Assembly (NCBI GenBank): GCA_947462685.1
Contig: CANHPL010000001.1
Span: 124,001 to 188,000, forward strand
Direction of reading: 5' to 3'
DNA from: Burkholderiaceae bacterium
Lineage (GTDB): Bacteria; Pseudomonadota; Gammaproteobacteria; Burkholderiales; Burkholderiaceae
Length of the DNA stretch: 64,000 nucleotides
Made by a program: the position numbers and the translations under genes
Shown: in pieces, positions 1 through 9,226 of the stretch
How the letters are laid out: each line of letters starts with the position of its first letter
Numbering within the stretch: position 1 is the first letter of the stretch
The notes under the pieces: model-generated
Told to the model about the DNA's origin: nothing
Seen by the model: the letters and a program-made list of their open reading frames with translations, nothing else
Databases searched by the model: none

Positions 1-1768
1 TGCTGCTTAACCTAATGGCATCAACATCATCAGCGCCCTCTTCCTCATTGCTTGGAAAATATCCTCGTAATTTACCATAACGATCTTCCCTAGCCTCACT
101 CGCCCGCCTCATCACTCGACGCAAAGGAACACCTACTAAAGATAAAACTTGTGCCGCTAACATAACACTACCTTCAGCTTTTTCAGGTACCACTTGTGTT
201 GCCCCTGCCAAGATCAATTTATTCATTTCCGCATCATCTCTGGCTCGAACTAAAATAGGGATGCCAGGATTTAACTCTTCTATTTGTTGAATCACTTTAA
301 TTGACTCCTGAACAGAGCGGAAAGTAACCACGATTGCTTTTGCACGAACAATCCCTGCCGCAATCAGATTGTTGGAGTTGCAGGCTCCATAAACAACTGA
401 TCTACCTGCTTCGCTTGCCTGTTGAACGCGGGTCGGGTCTGAATCTAATGCTACATAAGTAATACCTTCATTTTCCAAAATCGTAGCAACATGCTGACCA
501 GTTGCTCCAAACCCACAAATAATGACATGTTGGTCGTTTTGAATACTTTGAGCCACGATTTTTGTTAAGTCTAGCGATTGACTAAACCATTCATTTTTGG
601 AAAGACGAAGTGCAATCGTATTGCTATATTGAATCAATATCGGCGCAACCAACATAGATAACAACATCGCCGCTAATACTGCTTGAGATAAACTAGGGTC
701 AATCCAATCCAATTGGTCAATTTGATTGATTAATACAAAACCGAATTCACCCGCTTGAGCTAAACAAATACCCGTTCGGATTGCTACTCCAGAAGAAGAG
801 CCAAAGCGTCTTGCTAAACTAGCAATAATGATAAATTTAAAAAGTAGTGCTGCAAAAAATAAAAATAATACGAGGTGCAATTCTTTAATAACAGCATTAA
901 CATCAACCATCATCCCAACAGTAATAAAAAATAGTCCTAATAATATATCTCTAAACGAGGCGATCCCTTCTTCTACTTGGTATCGATAGGGGGTTTCAGA
1001 TATCAACATACCTGCCATAAAAGCTCCTAAAGCCATCGATAATCCAAAATAATAGGTGATGGCTGACATCCCAATTGCCACCAAAAAAACATTCAACATA
1101 AATAACTCTTGAGATCGAAAACTGGCAACGATGCGAAACCAAGAGCTAAATATTTTTTGTCCAACAAAAAATATGAGTACTAATGCTATGGTGATTTTTA
1201 TTCCAGCAATCGAAAGTGCAAAAACAATATCACCCGGATTCTTACCAAGGGAGGGAATCAAAATTAAAAGTAAAATGACTACAAGATCCTGAAATAGAAG
1301 AACGCCAATAACATTTTTTCCATGCTGAGTGTCTAGCTCCCCTTTTTCAGTAAGCGCCTTTACCACGATTGCTGTAGATGACATCGCTAAAGCACCTCCT
1401 AGCGCAAATAAAACATGCCAAGGTAATACAATAGGCAGAATAAAACGCATAAGATATCCCGCAGGAATAGCAAGTAACATGGTTAAGAAAACTTGACTAA
1501 CTCCAAATCCAAAAACGATGTGCCGCATGGTCATCAATTTGGTAAGATTAAACTCTAAACCGATTGAAAACATGAGAAAAACGACGCCAAACTCTGCAAT
1601 ATCTTTTACAGTTTCAGAATCAGGTGCAAATCCAAGTGCATGAGGACCAATTGCTAAGCCAGCTAGTAAATAACCCAGTATGGAAGGAAGCTTAAAAAAT
1701 CTTGCGAGCAACACTCCGCCCAAAGCGCAGGCCAGGAAAGTTAATATAATTTGCAAGATGGAAGGCAT
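1..1768 (-). CDS. CPA2/Kef-type monovalent cation:proton antiporter (partial, C-terminus off window)
   Basis: Integral membrane antiporter exchanging K+ or Na+ for H+. Reading leftward from the ATG at 1768 the frame stays open for 589 codons to the window edge, so the C-terminus is missing. The first ~390 residues are strongly hydrophobic with about 12 predicted membrane segments, including the family stretch GGALAMSSTAIVVKAL. A cytoplasmic TrkA-N/RCK nucleotide-binding domain follows with the motif ICGFGATGQHV. This is the KefB/KefC/YbaL layout, but no KefF/KefG ancillary gene is adjacent, so glutathione gating cannot be claimed. It is divergent from kdsD, with only 12 bases between the start codons. 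The transported ion is not determined. Confidence 0.88.
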   Translation of the reverse strand, partial: MPSILQIILTFLACALGGVLLARFFKLPSILGYLLAGLAIGPHALGFAPDSETVKDIAEFGVVFLMFSIGLEFNLTKLMTMRHIVFGFGVSQVFLTMLLAIPAGYLMRFILPIVLPWHVLFALGGALAMSSTAIVVKALTEKGELDTQHGKNVIGVLLFQDLVVILLLILIPSLGKNPGDIVFALSIAGIKITIALVLIFFVGQKIFSSWFRIVASFRSQELFMLNVFLVAIGMSAITYYFGLSMALGAFMAGMLISETPYRYQVEEGIASFRDILLGLFFITVGMMVDVNAVIKELHLVLFLFFAALLFKFIIIASLARRFGSSSGVAIRTGICLAQAGEFGFVLINQIDQLDWIDPSLSQAVLAAMLLSMLVAPILIQYSNTIALRLSKNEWFSQSLDLTKIVAQSIQNDQHVIICGFGATGQHVATILENEGITYVALDSDPTRVQQASEAGRSVVYGACNSNNLIAAGIVRAKAIVVTFRSVQESIKVIQQIEELNPGIPILVRARDDAEMNKLILAGATQVVPEKAEGSVMLAAQVLSLVGVPLRRVMRRASEAREDRYGKLRGYFPSNEEEGADDVDAIRLSS

Positions 1769-1783
1769 ATACTAGCTATTATG
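1768..1783 (+). promoter_or_regulatory. Candidate -10 element for kdsD, near-leaderless
   Basis: TATACT at 1768-1773 lies 7 bases before the ATG at 1781, and no Shine-Dalgarno sequence is present. A transcript starting about 7 bases after this hexamer would begin at or next to the start codon. A second candidate, TATAAT at 1745-1750, would give a leader of about 24 bases. Neither has a good -35 box. Confidence 0.35.
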
Positions 1784-2776
1784 ATAGATAAAGTTAATGA
1801 GCATTACATCCAATTAGCAAAAGATACCCTTGAGATAGAAAACCAGGGTGTCCATCAACTACTGGATAAATTTTCTGATGCGCCATTTCAACAATCTTTT
1901 GCCAAAGCGATTAACTTATTACTCGAATGCAATGGAAGAATTGTTGTATCCGGAATAGGTAAATCAGGTCATATTGCCAACAAAATAGCTGCCACTTTTG
2001 CCTCAACAGGTTCTCCAGCATTTTTTGTCCATCCGGCAGAGGCGAGTCATGGTGATCTTGGAATGGTCCTGCAAGCCGATGTTTTTTTAGCACTTTCCTA
2101 TTCCGGGGAGACAGCGGAGCTCCTAACAATTGTTCCACTTATCAAAAGAATGGGAGCCAAATTAATTGCGATGACGGGCAATTCTCATTCAAAATTAGCT
2201 GAGCTTGCTGATGTTCATCTTGATGTTTCAGTTACTAAAGAAGCTTGCCCATTGAATCTTGCGCCAACCACCAGTACTACTGTTAGTTTAGTTATGGGAG
2301 ATGCTCTGGCAGTCGTTCTTTTAGATGCAAAAAACTTTAGTGCTGATGATTTTGCTAGATCACATCCAGGTGGCAGTCTTGGAAAACGCCTATTAACTTA
2401 TGTCAAAGACGTGATGCGTTCTGGCAATGATGTGCCCAAAACTAGTATTCAAGCGCCATTAAAAGAAGCCCTTTTAGAAATTTCCAAAAAACGTCTTGGA
2501 ATGACCGTAATTGTTGATGAATCCAATCAGGCTTTAGGAATTTTTACTGATGGTGACTTGCGAAGACTTTTAGAAAAAACTTTAGATTTAGAGTCTATTC
2601 AACTGAAAGATGTTATTACGAAAAATCCCAAAACCATATCTAAAAATATTTTAGTTGCTCAAGCAGTGGAAATGATGGAAAGATTTCGAATTAATCACCT
2701 GATTGTAATTGATGAAAATGGTCATGTAGAGGGTGCTTTAAACTTACATGATTTGTTAGCGTCTAAAATTATTTAA
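1781..2776 (+). CDS. kdsD: D-arabinose 5-phosphate isomerase
   Basis: Interconverts ribulose 5-phosphate and arabinose 5-phosphate, the first step toward Kdo for lipopolysaccharide. An N-terminal SIS sugar-isomerase domain carries SGIGKSGHIANKIAATFAS and the downstream HPAEASHGDLGMV. Two CBS domains fill the C-terminal ~130 residues. The 331-residue length matches KdsD/KpsF enzymes (E. coli KdsD is 328). The frame extends upstream to a TTG at 1751, but that would run into the divergent antiporter gene, so the ATG at 1781 is preferred. It heads the operon kdsD-kdsC-lptC-lptA-lptB, which fits the housekeeping Kdo role rather than a capsule paralogue. Confidence 0.95.
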   Translation: MIDKVNEHYIQLAKDTLEIENQGVHQLLDKFSDAPFQQSFAKAINLLLECNGRIVVSGIGKSGHIANKIAATFASTGSPAFFVHPAEASHGDLGMVLQADVFLALSYSGETAELLTIVPLIKRMGAKLIAMTGNSHSKLAELADVHLDVSVTKEACPLNLAPTTSTTVSLVMGDALAVVLLDAKNFSADDFARSHPGGSLGKRLLTYVKDVMRSGNDVPKTSIQAPLKEALLEISKKRLGMTVIVDESNQALGIFTDGDLRRLLEKTLDLESIQLKDVITKNPKTISKNILVAQAVEMMERFRINHLIVIDENGHVEGALNLHDLLASKII

Positions 2777-2789
2777 ATAAAAGTATATT

Positions 2790-3353
2790 TTGAAACAAAC
2801 TCTAAATACAAATCTTTACCCTAACTATCCTCAAGCATTAGAACGCGCTCAGGATATTCAATTACTTATCTTGGATGTCGATGGTGTTTTAACTGATGGC
2901 TCTTTATTTATTAGTCCTGACGGTATTGAGCATCTAAAAGTATTTGATAGCCTGGATGGTCATGGTTTGAAAATGTTAATTTCTAAAGGTATTCAAGTTG
3001 CAATTATTACTGGCAGAAATTCCCCTATGGTAAAAATGCGTGCCCAAGCCTTAGGGGTTGAACACGTATTCATGGGAGTAGACGATAAAAAATCTACTTT
3101 CATTAAATTACTTATGCAACTCAAATTACAAGCAACAGATTGTGCTGCAGTAGGTGATGACTGGCCAGATTTAGCAGTTTTAACTCAAGTACGATTTGCT
3201 GCTGCTCCCGCAAATGCCCATCAAGAAGTTCAACGCATTGCTCACTACATATGTTCTAATCGTGGTGGTGGTGGCGCTGTTCGAGAAATTTGTGATTTGA
3301 TTCTTACGGCTCAAAATCATTACCAAGACCTATTGGCTGAAGCTAAAAAATAA
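2790..3353 (+). CDS. kdsC: 3-deoxy-D-manno-octulosonate 8-phosphate phosphatase
   Basis: HAD-superfamily phosphatase that releases free Kdo from Kdo-8-phosphate. The catalytic motif LLILDVDGVLTDG is near the N-terminus, followed by IITGRNSP (motif II) and VGDDWPDLAVL (motif IV). The 187-residue length is normal for the family. The start must be non-ATG: the only in-frame options after the stop codon at 2778 and before the conserved HAD motif are TTG at 2790 or ATT at 2787, and no strong ribosome-binding site is visible, so translation probably couples to kdsD 13 bases upstream. It overlaps lptC by one base (TAATG). Confidence 0.95.
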   Translation: MKQTLNTNLYPNYPQALERAQDIQLLILDVDGVLTDGSLFISPDGIEHLKVFDSLDGHGLKMLISKGIQVAIITGRNSPMVKMRAQALGVEHVFMGVDDKKSTFIKLLMQLKLQATDCAAVGDDWPDLAVLTQVRFAAAPANAHQEVQRIAHYICSNRGGGGAVREICDLILTAQNHYQDLLAEAKK

Positions 3354-4006
3354 TGGCTATACGAGCGCTTCCTAATATTGGCAGGCTTCTTTATGAGATG
3401 GGCTTAAAACTCATTCCGTTAGTAATCATGGGATTACTCACATTAGCTTCATTTTGGTTTTTGAAAAAAAATATTGTTGATGAGCCAGTTCAGCCGCCTC
3501 GAATTAAAAATCATGCCCCTGACTATGTTTTTACCAATGCAAAATTAACTGTTCTTAACCCTGATGGCACAACTAAATATCGCCTTTTAGGAAGAGAGTT
3601 TAAGCATTATGAAGATGATGCATCGATTGACATTGCTCAACCAAGATTACGCCTTTTTAACCCCAAAAATCCCCCACTTACTGTTACAGCTAACAAGGCA
3701 CATGTCACAGGAGATTTAGATATTATTGAATTATTTATTAATGCAGATATTAGTCGCCCAGCCCAATTAAACTCTTCCGGGGTAGTGATCGACCCATTAC
3801 TTCATTTACAGTCAAATTATCTGAAGTTTTTTATCAATGATGACAAAATGAATACCAATTTGCCAGTTAGAATTCAGCGAGGCGAATCGGTGATGACTGC
3901 TAGTCAAGGTGCGACATACGATAATGTCAATCAAGCCATCTCTATGTTTGGTAATGTTCAAGGAACGATTGCACCTAGCGATACTTCCAAACAAATTACT
4001 CCATAA
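3353..4006 (+). CDS. lptC: LPS export ABC transporter periplasmic protein LptC
   Basis: Bitopic inner-membrane component that passes lipopolysaccharide from LptB2FG to LptA. One membrane segment at about residues 15-33 (LKLIPLVIMGLLTLASFWFL) is followed by a periplasmic LptC/OstA-like beta domain. At 217 residues it is slightly longer than E. coli LptC (191). Position between kdsC and lptA is the conserved order. The start ATG overlaps the kdsC stop (TAATG). Confidence 0.9.
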   Translation: MAIRALPNIGRLLYEMGLKLIPLVIMGLLTLASFWFLKKNIVDEPVQPPRIKNHAPDYVFTNAKLTVLNPDGTTKYRLLGREFKHYEDDASIDIAQPRLRLFNPKNPPLTVTANKAHVTGDLDIIELFINADISRPAQLNSSGVVIDPLLHLQSNYLKFFINDDKMNTNLPVRIQRGESVMTASQGATYDNVNQAISMFGNVQGTIAPSDTSKQITP

Positions 4007-4008
4007 AA

Positions 4009-4569
4009 ATGCCATTACTAGATCGCCTTTTACTGCCTTTATTCTGTCTACTATTGGCTTTTTATCATCCTTTAGTATTTGCATTAAAAACAGACACAAA
4101 TCAGGCTACTAAGCTATCCTCAGATCGGGCTGATTTTAATGATGTCACGCAAGAATATATTTTGACTGGGCATGTCGTCATCATCAAAGGTAGCATTGTT
4201 ATTAAAGGTGCGAAGGCTGTTGTCACAGTAGATCCAGAAGGATATCAACAAATTACAGTAGTCGGCAATGCGGATCAATTAGCTTCATTTACCCAACAAC
4301 TCGATAAACCTGATCCGGAATTTATGGACGGAGAAGGTGATTTAATTTTTTATGAAGCAAAAAAGAACCAGCTTCTTTTATCTGGTCAGGCTTATACTAA
4401 TCGAAGAAAAGGTCTTCAATCGATAGATAAACTAGTAGCAGATAAAATTAACTATGATTTATATACTGAAGAATATAGTGCTGTAAGTAAAGAATTGAAT
4501 AAACCAACACGTACAGTGCTAGCGCCTAGAAAAAATACCAAATTTGAATTGCAAAACACCAAAAAATGA
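4009..4569 (+). CDS. lptA: LPS transport periplasmic protein LptA
   Basis: Periplasmic bridge protein that carries lipopolysaccharide between LptC and the LptDE translocon. A signal peptide covers roughly residues 1-25 ([19 protein letters not shown], likely cleaved after VFA). The mature part is an OstA/LptA beta-jellyroll with [19 protein letters not shown] and the late motif [19 protein letters not shown]. At 186 residues it is typical. Its TGA overlaps the lptB ATG (ATGA), implying translational coupling. Confidence 0.93.
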   Translation: MPLLDRLLLPLFCLLLAFYHPLVFALKTDTNQATKLSSDRADFNDVTQEYILTGHVVIIKGSIVIKGAKAVVTVDPEGYQQITVVGNADQLASFTQQLDKPDPEFMDGEGDLIFYEAKKNQLLLSGQAYTNRRKGLQSIDKLVADKINYDLYTEEYSAVSKELNKPTRTVLAPRKNTKFELQNTKK

Positions 4570-5327
4570 GCCTTGATCAACAGAACCAATCCTCCTTAGT
4601 TGCCGAGGGATTACAGAAAACTTATGCCAAACGAGTCGTCGTTCGAGATGTTGGACTAGAGGTCAAATCTGGTGAGATTGTTGGCCTTTTAGGCCCAAAT
4701 GGTGCAGGAAAAACGACCTCCTTCTATATGATCGTGGGCTTAGTGCCCGCCGACAAGGGCACAATATCTTTAGATAATAAAATTATTAGTGGCCTGCCAA
4801 TCCACGAAAGGTCCCTTAGAGGTCTTTCTTATTTACCTCAAGAAGTCTCCATTTTTCGTAAATTAACTGTTGCAGAAAATATTCAAGCGGTATTAGAACT
4901 TCAATCATCTGCCAATGGTAAGAGGCTCACCAAAAGCACCATGAATGCCAAACTAAATGAATTACTTGATGAATTACAGATACCTCACCTCAGAGATAAC
5001 CAGGCGCTATCTTTATCAGGAGGAGAAAGAAGAAGGGTTGAAATCGCTCGCGCTTTAGCCACTAATCCTAAATTTATCCTTTTAGATGAACCATTTGCAG
5101 GAGTCGATCCTATTGCAGTTGGTGAAATTCAGAGGATTATTCGATTTTTGAAAGAGCGCAATATAGGTGTTCTCATTACCGATCATAATGTGAGAGAAAC
5201 TCTCGGCATTTGTGACCATGCCTATATTATTAGTGAGGGCACTGTTTTAGCACAGGGCCTTCCCAGTGAAATCATCGAAAATGAAAGCGTCAGACGCGTT
5301 TATCTAGGTGAAAATTTCCGAATGTAA
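4566..5327 (+). CDS. lptB: LPS export ABC transporter ATP-binding protein LptB
   Basis: Cytoplasmic ATPase that powers lipopolysaccharide extraction with LptF and LptG (not in this window). Walker A is GPNGAGKT, the signature is [17 protein letters not shown], Walker B is [13 protein letters not shown], and the switch histidine is in ITDHNVRET. These are near-invariant LptB features; 253 residues is normal. It is the last gene of the Kdo/Lpt operon. A 130-base gap separates it from hpf, where many proteobacteria carry rpoN. Confidence 0.97.
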   Translation: MSLDQQNQSSLVAEGLQKTYAKRVVVRDVGLEVKSGEIVGLLGPNGAGKTTSFYMIVGLVPADKGTISLDNKIISGLPIHERSLRGLSYLPQEVSIFRKLTVAENIQAVLELQSSANGKRLTKSTMNAKLNELLDELQIPHLRDNQALSLSGGERRRVEIARALATNPKFILLDEPFAGVDPIAVGEIQRIIRFLKERNIGVLITDHNVRETLGICDHAYIISEGTVLAQGLPSEIIENESVRRVYLGENFRM

Positions 5328-5457
5328 ATTTATTCTTAATCAGTTCTTGGCTTTTTGAGCAAGGACTGCTAACCTATAAGTGTAGTGAAATGGTAGGTAG
5401 GTCGTAGTTGAATTGCTTTTGTCAATTTTATTAACCGTCACGCTTATTGGGGAATGT

Positions 5458-5814
5458 ATGAAAGTCATTATTCACAGCCATCACGTCGAAGTAAGTCCCA
5501 GCATAAAAGAACACTTAGAAGAAAAATTAACCGTCATTAAGAAGCATTTTGACCAAATAATTCAAATAAATGCAGTTCTTGGTGTTGAAAAAGCCCACGA
5601 AAAAGAACTGCGTCAATCTGCAGAACTTAACCTGCATATCAAAGGAAAGGATCTTTTTGCCATATCCCACCATGAAAATCTATATCAGGCGATTGATTTA
5701 GCCGTCGCCAAGTTGGATAAACAAATTATTAAAGTAAAAGAAAAAGTCAAAAACCACCACCATCCTGTTGCAATGAAGCATATTTCAGCGGACGGTGCCC
5801 TGTTGAATCTATAA
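5458..5814 (+). CDS. hpf: Ribosome hibernation-promoting factor, short form
   Basis: Binds the 30S decoding region in slow growth and helps silence or dimerise ribosomes. The 118-residue protein has the whole HPF/YfiA fold, starting KVIIHSHHVEVSPSIKEHLE and ending soon after the lysine-rich helix KQIIKVKEKVKNHHH. It lacks the extra C-terminal domain of long HPF. The ATG at 5458 is chosen because GGGGAA at 5449-5454 is a ribosome-binding site and the upstream 15 codons do not belong to the family. ptsN follows 7 bases later. Confidence 0.93.
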   Translation: MKVIIHSHHVEVSPSIKEHLEEKLTVIKKHFDQIIQINAVLGVEKAHEKELRQSAELNLHIKGKDLFAISHHENLYQAIDLAVAKLDKQIIKVKEKVKNHHHPVAMKHISADGALLNL

Positions 5815-5821
5815 TAGGTGC

Positions 5822-6277
5822 ATGAGCGAACTCGCAGAGATACTTCCTACCAACCAAATCTATCTTGATGTTGAAGTAAAAGACATCAATGGTTTATTTT
5901 CTCTCGCGAGTTCTCAATTTGCTGCTGTTACAGAACTCCCTGAAAAATCAATTTATGAATGTTTACAAGCGCGAGAATCTTTAGGTTCTACTGGCCTTGG
6001 GGTGGGTGTTGCAATTCCTCATGGTCGGGTTAAAGGCCTCAAGGAAGCACATGCCAGTTTTTATAGGCTCTCTAAGGGAATTGACTTTAAAACCTCTGAC
6101 CAAATCGCAGTTGATATTGTCATTTTCTTATTAGTTCCTGAATCAGCTACTCAAAAACATCTAGAACTCCTCTCCGAGATTGCCCAGGTATTGGCAGATA
6201 AATCAAAGCGTTCTTTATTACGTGAAATTTCATCTGTAAACAATATCCTTTCTGAAATGATCAATAGGACACATTAA
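5822..6277 (+). CDS. ptsN: Nitrogen-regulatory PTS EIIA protein (EIIA-Ntr)
   Basis: Phosphocarrier of the regulatory PTS branch, known elsewhere to modulate potassium transport, nitrogen and stress responses by phosphorylation state. The EIIA fold is complete at 151 residues, with the phosphorylated histidine at about residue 67 in [10 protein letters not shown]. The partner EI and HPr genes are on the minus strand at 37242-39259. It lies between hpf and hprK in the conserved proteobacterial order, 2 bases ahead of hprK. Confidence 0.94.
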   Translation: MSELAEILPTNQIYLDVEVKDINGLFSLASSQFAAVTELPEKSIYECLQARESLGSTGLGVGVAIPHGRVKGLKEAHASFYRLSKGIDFKTSDQIAVDIVIFLLVPESATQKHLELLSEIAQVLADKSKRSLLREISSVNNILSEMINRTH

Positions 6278-6279
6278 AA

Positions 6280-7254
6280 ATGATTCAGCAACTGTCACTT
6301 ATTGGGATCAGTGCACAACATATTTTTGATGAAAATTTTGAAGATTTAAAATTACATTGGGTTACAGGCCAAGAGGGTGCCGATCGTTGCTTTGATCCCC
6401 ATATCGTAAAAGAGGCCTCTTCATCTTCAGATTTAGTAGGGCATTTGAATTTAATTCATCCCAGTCGATTACAAGTTTGTGGTCAACCAGAAATACTATA
6501 TCTTGAGCGTCTCCAAAAAGCTCAAGTGCGTCATCAATTAGTTGATTTAATTAATATGCGCCCACCCTGTCTGATCGTGGCAGATGGTGAGGAGGCAACT
6601 GAGGATCTCAAACTTTATTGCCAGCGATCATCCACACCCCTGTTTTCAACTACTCTAGCCGCGTCTGAGGTCATTGATCACTTACGTCTTTATCTTACTA
6701 AGTTAGGCGCTCCCAAAATTACGATGCATGGTGTTTTTATGGATATTTTGGGTCTTGGTGTGCTACTTACCGGTGATTCTGGTTTAGGTAAAAGCGAATT
6801 AGGTCTAGAACTGATTTCAAGAGGTCACGGCCTTGTAGCTGATGATGCAGTTGATTTTGCTAGATTAGGCCCTGATTATGTTGAGGGTCGATGCCCCAGT
6901 ATTTTACGAGACCTGCTTGAAGTAAGGGGTTTAGGTCTTTTAGATATTCGTACTATCTTTGGTGAAACTGCTGTTAGAAGAAAATTAAAACTTCGATTAA
7001 TCGTGCAACTTGTTCGTCGCAACGAAGGGGAATTTGAACGCTTACCATTGGAATCACAATTTATAGAAGTTCTAGGTTTGCCCATTCGTACTGTAAAAAT
7101 ACAAGTGGCTGCTGGTCGAAATTTAGCAGTTCTAGTTGAAGCAGCAGTTCGAAACACCATTCTTCAATTACGGGGGATCAATACGCTTGATGATTTTGTA
7201 TCTCGTCAACGGGAAATGATGTATTTAGAATCAGGATCTAAAGGTTCTAAATAA
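6280..7254 (+). CDS. hprK: HPr kinase/phosphorylase
   Basis: ATP-dependent kinase and phosphorylase acting on Ser46 of HPr. The N-terminal domain is degenerate as usual; the C-terminal catalytic domain carries the P-loop GDSGLGKS at about residues 165-172 and continues [20 protein letters not shown] later family signature [16 protein letters not shown] is also present. At 324 residues it is full length. HPr (38990-39259) keeps Ser46, so the pair should work. It overlaps rapZ by one base (TAATG). Confidence 0.95.
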   Translation: MIQQLSLIGISAQHIFDENFEDLKLHWVTGQEGADRCFDPHIVKEASSSSDLVGHLNLIHPSRLQVCGQPEILYLERLQKAQVRHQLVDLINMRPPCLIVADGEEATEDLKLYCQRSSTPLFSTTLAASEVIDHLRLYLTKLGAPKITMHGVFMDILGLGVLLTGDSGLGKSELGLELISRGHGLVADDAVDFARLGPDYVEGRCPSILRDLLEVRGLGLLDIRTIFGETAVRRKLKLRLIVQLVRRNEGEFERLPLESQFIEVLGLPIRTVKIQVAAGRNLAVLVEAAVRNTILQLRGINTLDDFVSRQREMMYLESGSKGSK

Positions 7255-8156
7255 TGCATATATATATTATTTCCGGTACCTCAGGGGCAGGAAAATCCGT
7301 TGTTATTCGTGCTTTAGAAGATGCAGGATTTAATTGCATCGATAACTTACCTGTCAATCTTCTAGAAAACTTAATTCAGGGACTAGATCCAACTAACAAT
7401 AAACTAGTTGCGGTTGCGATTGATGGAAGACAAGGTGATTCGATTCAAAACTTACCATTTATCATCTCTAAATTGAAAGCTAGTCATGAAATTACAGTTT
7501 TATTCTTAGATGCCTCAACTGCAACTTTAATGAATCGCTTTTCCGAAACAAGAAGACGCCATCCTTTATCCATCAAGGCCAATAATCAGTCTGAATATTC
7601 ATTAATTGAAGCAATTAATTTAGAGCGTGAATTACTATCTAGCATTAATAATATTGGGCATCATATAGATACAACCAATTTATCCTCAAATACTCTGAGG
7701 AACTGGGTAAAGGATTTAGTTCAAGAAAAAGTTCAAGGTCTTACACTCTTATTTGAGTCTTTTGGATACAAACATGGAATACCTCAGGATGTTGATCTTA
7801 TTTTTGATATGCGATGCATCCCAAATCCTTACTATGAAAATTCATTGCGTCATTTAACAGGCAATGATGAGCCAGTAAAAGAGTTTTTAAATTCAAATGC
7901 GGAATTTAAGTCCCTAAAAAATGATATTTTTGATTTTATATCTCGATGGATACCTAAATATCAAATTGATGGTCGAAGCTATTTAACCATTGGTATAGGA
8001 TGTACTGGAGGACAACACCGATCCGTAGCGATGGTGAATGGCCTTCATCAAGAATGCCTTAAAATCACCAATGAAATGTATCAATCGATGACGATTCTTA
8101 AGCGTCACCGAGAATTAAATCGACATCCTCAAGTAGTGTCACAAGGGCACACATAG
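7254..8156 (+). CDS. rapZ: RNase adapter protein RapZ
   Basis: Nucleotide-binding protein; in E. coli it directs RNase E to the small RNA GlmZ and so controls glucosamine-6-phosphate synthase. Here the same target is only an inference. The P-loop IISGTSGAGKS is at residues 5-15. The C-terminal RNA-binding part has SYLTIGIGCTGGQHRSVAMV. At 300 residues it is slightly longer than E. coli RapZ (284). Its 3' end overlaps the convergent mutY gene by 28 bases. Confidence 0.94.
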   Translation: MHIYIISGTSGAGKSVVIRALEDAGFNCIDNLPVNLLENLIQGLDPTNNKLVAVAIDGRQGDSIQNLPFIISKLKASHEITVLFLDASTATLMNRFSETRRRHPLSIKANNQSEYSLIEAINLERELLSSINNIGHHIDTTNLSSNTLRNWVKDLVQEKVQGLTLLFESFGYKHGIPQDVDLIFDMRCIPNPYYENSLRHLTGNDEPVKEFLNSNAEFKSLKNDIFDFISRWIPKYQIDGRSYLTIGIGCTGGQHRSVAMVNGLHQECLKITNEMYQSMTILKRHRELNRHPQVVSQGHT

Positions 8157-9226
8157 TCATTAACCCATTGTCTGATGGGTGTTGGTAATCCTAGATGTTC
8201 ACAATCAGAAATGTTTACCCACTGATATTGATTTGAATTTAAATCAAATTTTTCAATTAATTCAATGATTCGTATTTGGAAATATAAAGTACGGTGTGTA
8301 AAAACATGTTTTCGTGGGGCTAGTAATTTTGCGGTCTTATATGGATCCTCAAGCAAATCACTAGGCAACCCTAAAAAATCATTGATGGATAGTAGCAAAG
8401 GCTCCTTAGGCGCGTTTGTTGTATCAACCCAGTTTGACTCCGGAAGACTCCACAACCCTCCCCAAATACCTTTTTCAGGCCTTAGTTCAAATAAAGCCTG
8501 ATGATTTGCCAAAATAAATAGCATCTCTGATTGCACTATTTTATTTTTGGCTTTTTTGACTTGATACGGGATCACACTTACTTTGGATTGGCTCAATGCC
8601 TGGCATGAATGCTGATAAACACAATTTGAACATTTAGGATTTTTTGGGGTACAGACGGTTGCTCCAAAATCCATTAGGGCTTGAGTATATTTAGGCATAT
8701 CTTCTGCTTTTTGCGGAACGAGTGTCTGCGCTTTTTTCCACAAATCTTGATGCACTGAGGCCTTCTTCACATCATCCTCAATACCCATAAATCTCGCAAG
8801 AAGTCTTTTTACATTAGCGTCTAAGATACTTATGCGCTCACCAAAACAAAATGAGGCGATTGCTGCCGCTGTTGACATACCGATACCCGGCAAGGTCACT
8901 AAAGTAGCTGAGGACTCAGGAAATCTCCCTGCAAATTGTTCCTCGATCATCTTGGCGCAGGCATGCAGATTTCTAGCTCTTGTGTAGTACCCAAGTCCTG
9001 CCCATAGCGCCATTACTTGATCCGAAGATGCCCGCGCAAGATCTTGCACCGTTGGGAAAACTTGTATGAACTCTGTGTATCGTTCTTTAACAGTTGCAAC
9101 TTGGGTTTGCTGCAACATAATTTCTGACAACCACACTTTGTAGGGGTCTTTTTGATTTTGCCAAGGCAGTCCAGTTCTGCCATGAAGCTTGCTCCATTGC
9201 AAAAGTGTTGTTGGAAAATCGATCAC
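8129..9226 (-). CDS. mutY: A/G-specific adenine DNA glycosylase MutY
   Basis: Removes adenine mispaired with 8-oxoguanine. The helix-hairpin-helix core reads LSEIMLQQTQVATV and LPGIGMSTAAAIASF, followed by the 4Fe-4S cluster ligands CTPKNPKCSNCVYQHSC and a C-terminal NUDIX-like domain that recognises 8-oxoG. No in-frame ATG precedes the conserved core. GTG at 9226 overlaps the mutM stop (GTGA), giving coupled translation, and is preferred; TTG at 9244 is the alternative and adds six residues. The pairing with mutM puts both 8-oxoguanine repair enzymes in one transcript. Confidence 0.93.
   Translation of the reverse strand: MIDFPTTLLQWSKLHGRTGLPWQNQKDPYKVWLSEIMLQQTQVATVKERYTEFIQVFPTVQDLARASSDQVMALWAGLGYYTRARNLHACAKMIEEQFAGRFPESSATLVTLPGIGMSTAAAIASFCFGERISILDANVKRLLARFMGIEDDVKKASVHQDLWKKAQTLVPQKAEDMPKYTQALMDFGATVCTPKNPKCSNCVYQHSCQALSQSKVSVIPYQVKKAKNKIVQSEMLFILANHQALFELRPEKGIWGGLWSLPESNWVDTTNAPKEPLLLSINDFLGLPSDLLEDPYKTAKLLAPRKHVFTHRTLYFQIRIIELIEKFDLNSNQYQWVNISDCEHLGLPTPIRQWVNDYVCPCDTT

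Noticed and set aside
5342..5367. Hairpin after lptB as a rho-independent terminator
   Set aside because: The 8-bp stem (AGTTCTTG/CAAGGACT, one G-T) is followed by GCTAACC, not a U tract, so I do not call it a terminator.
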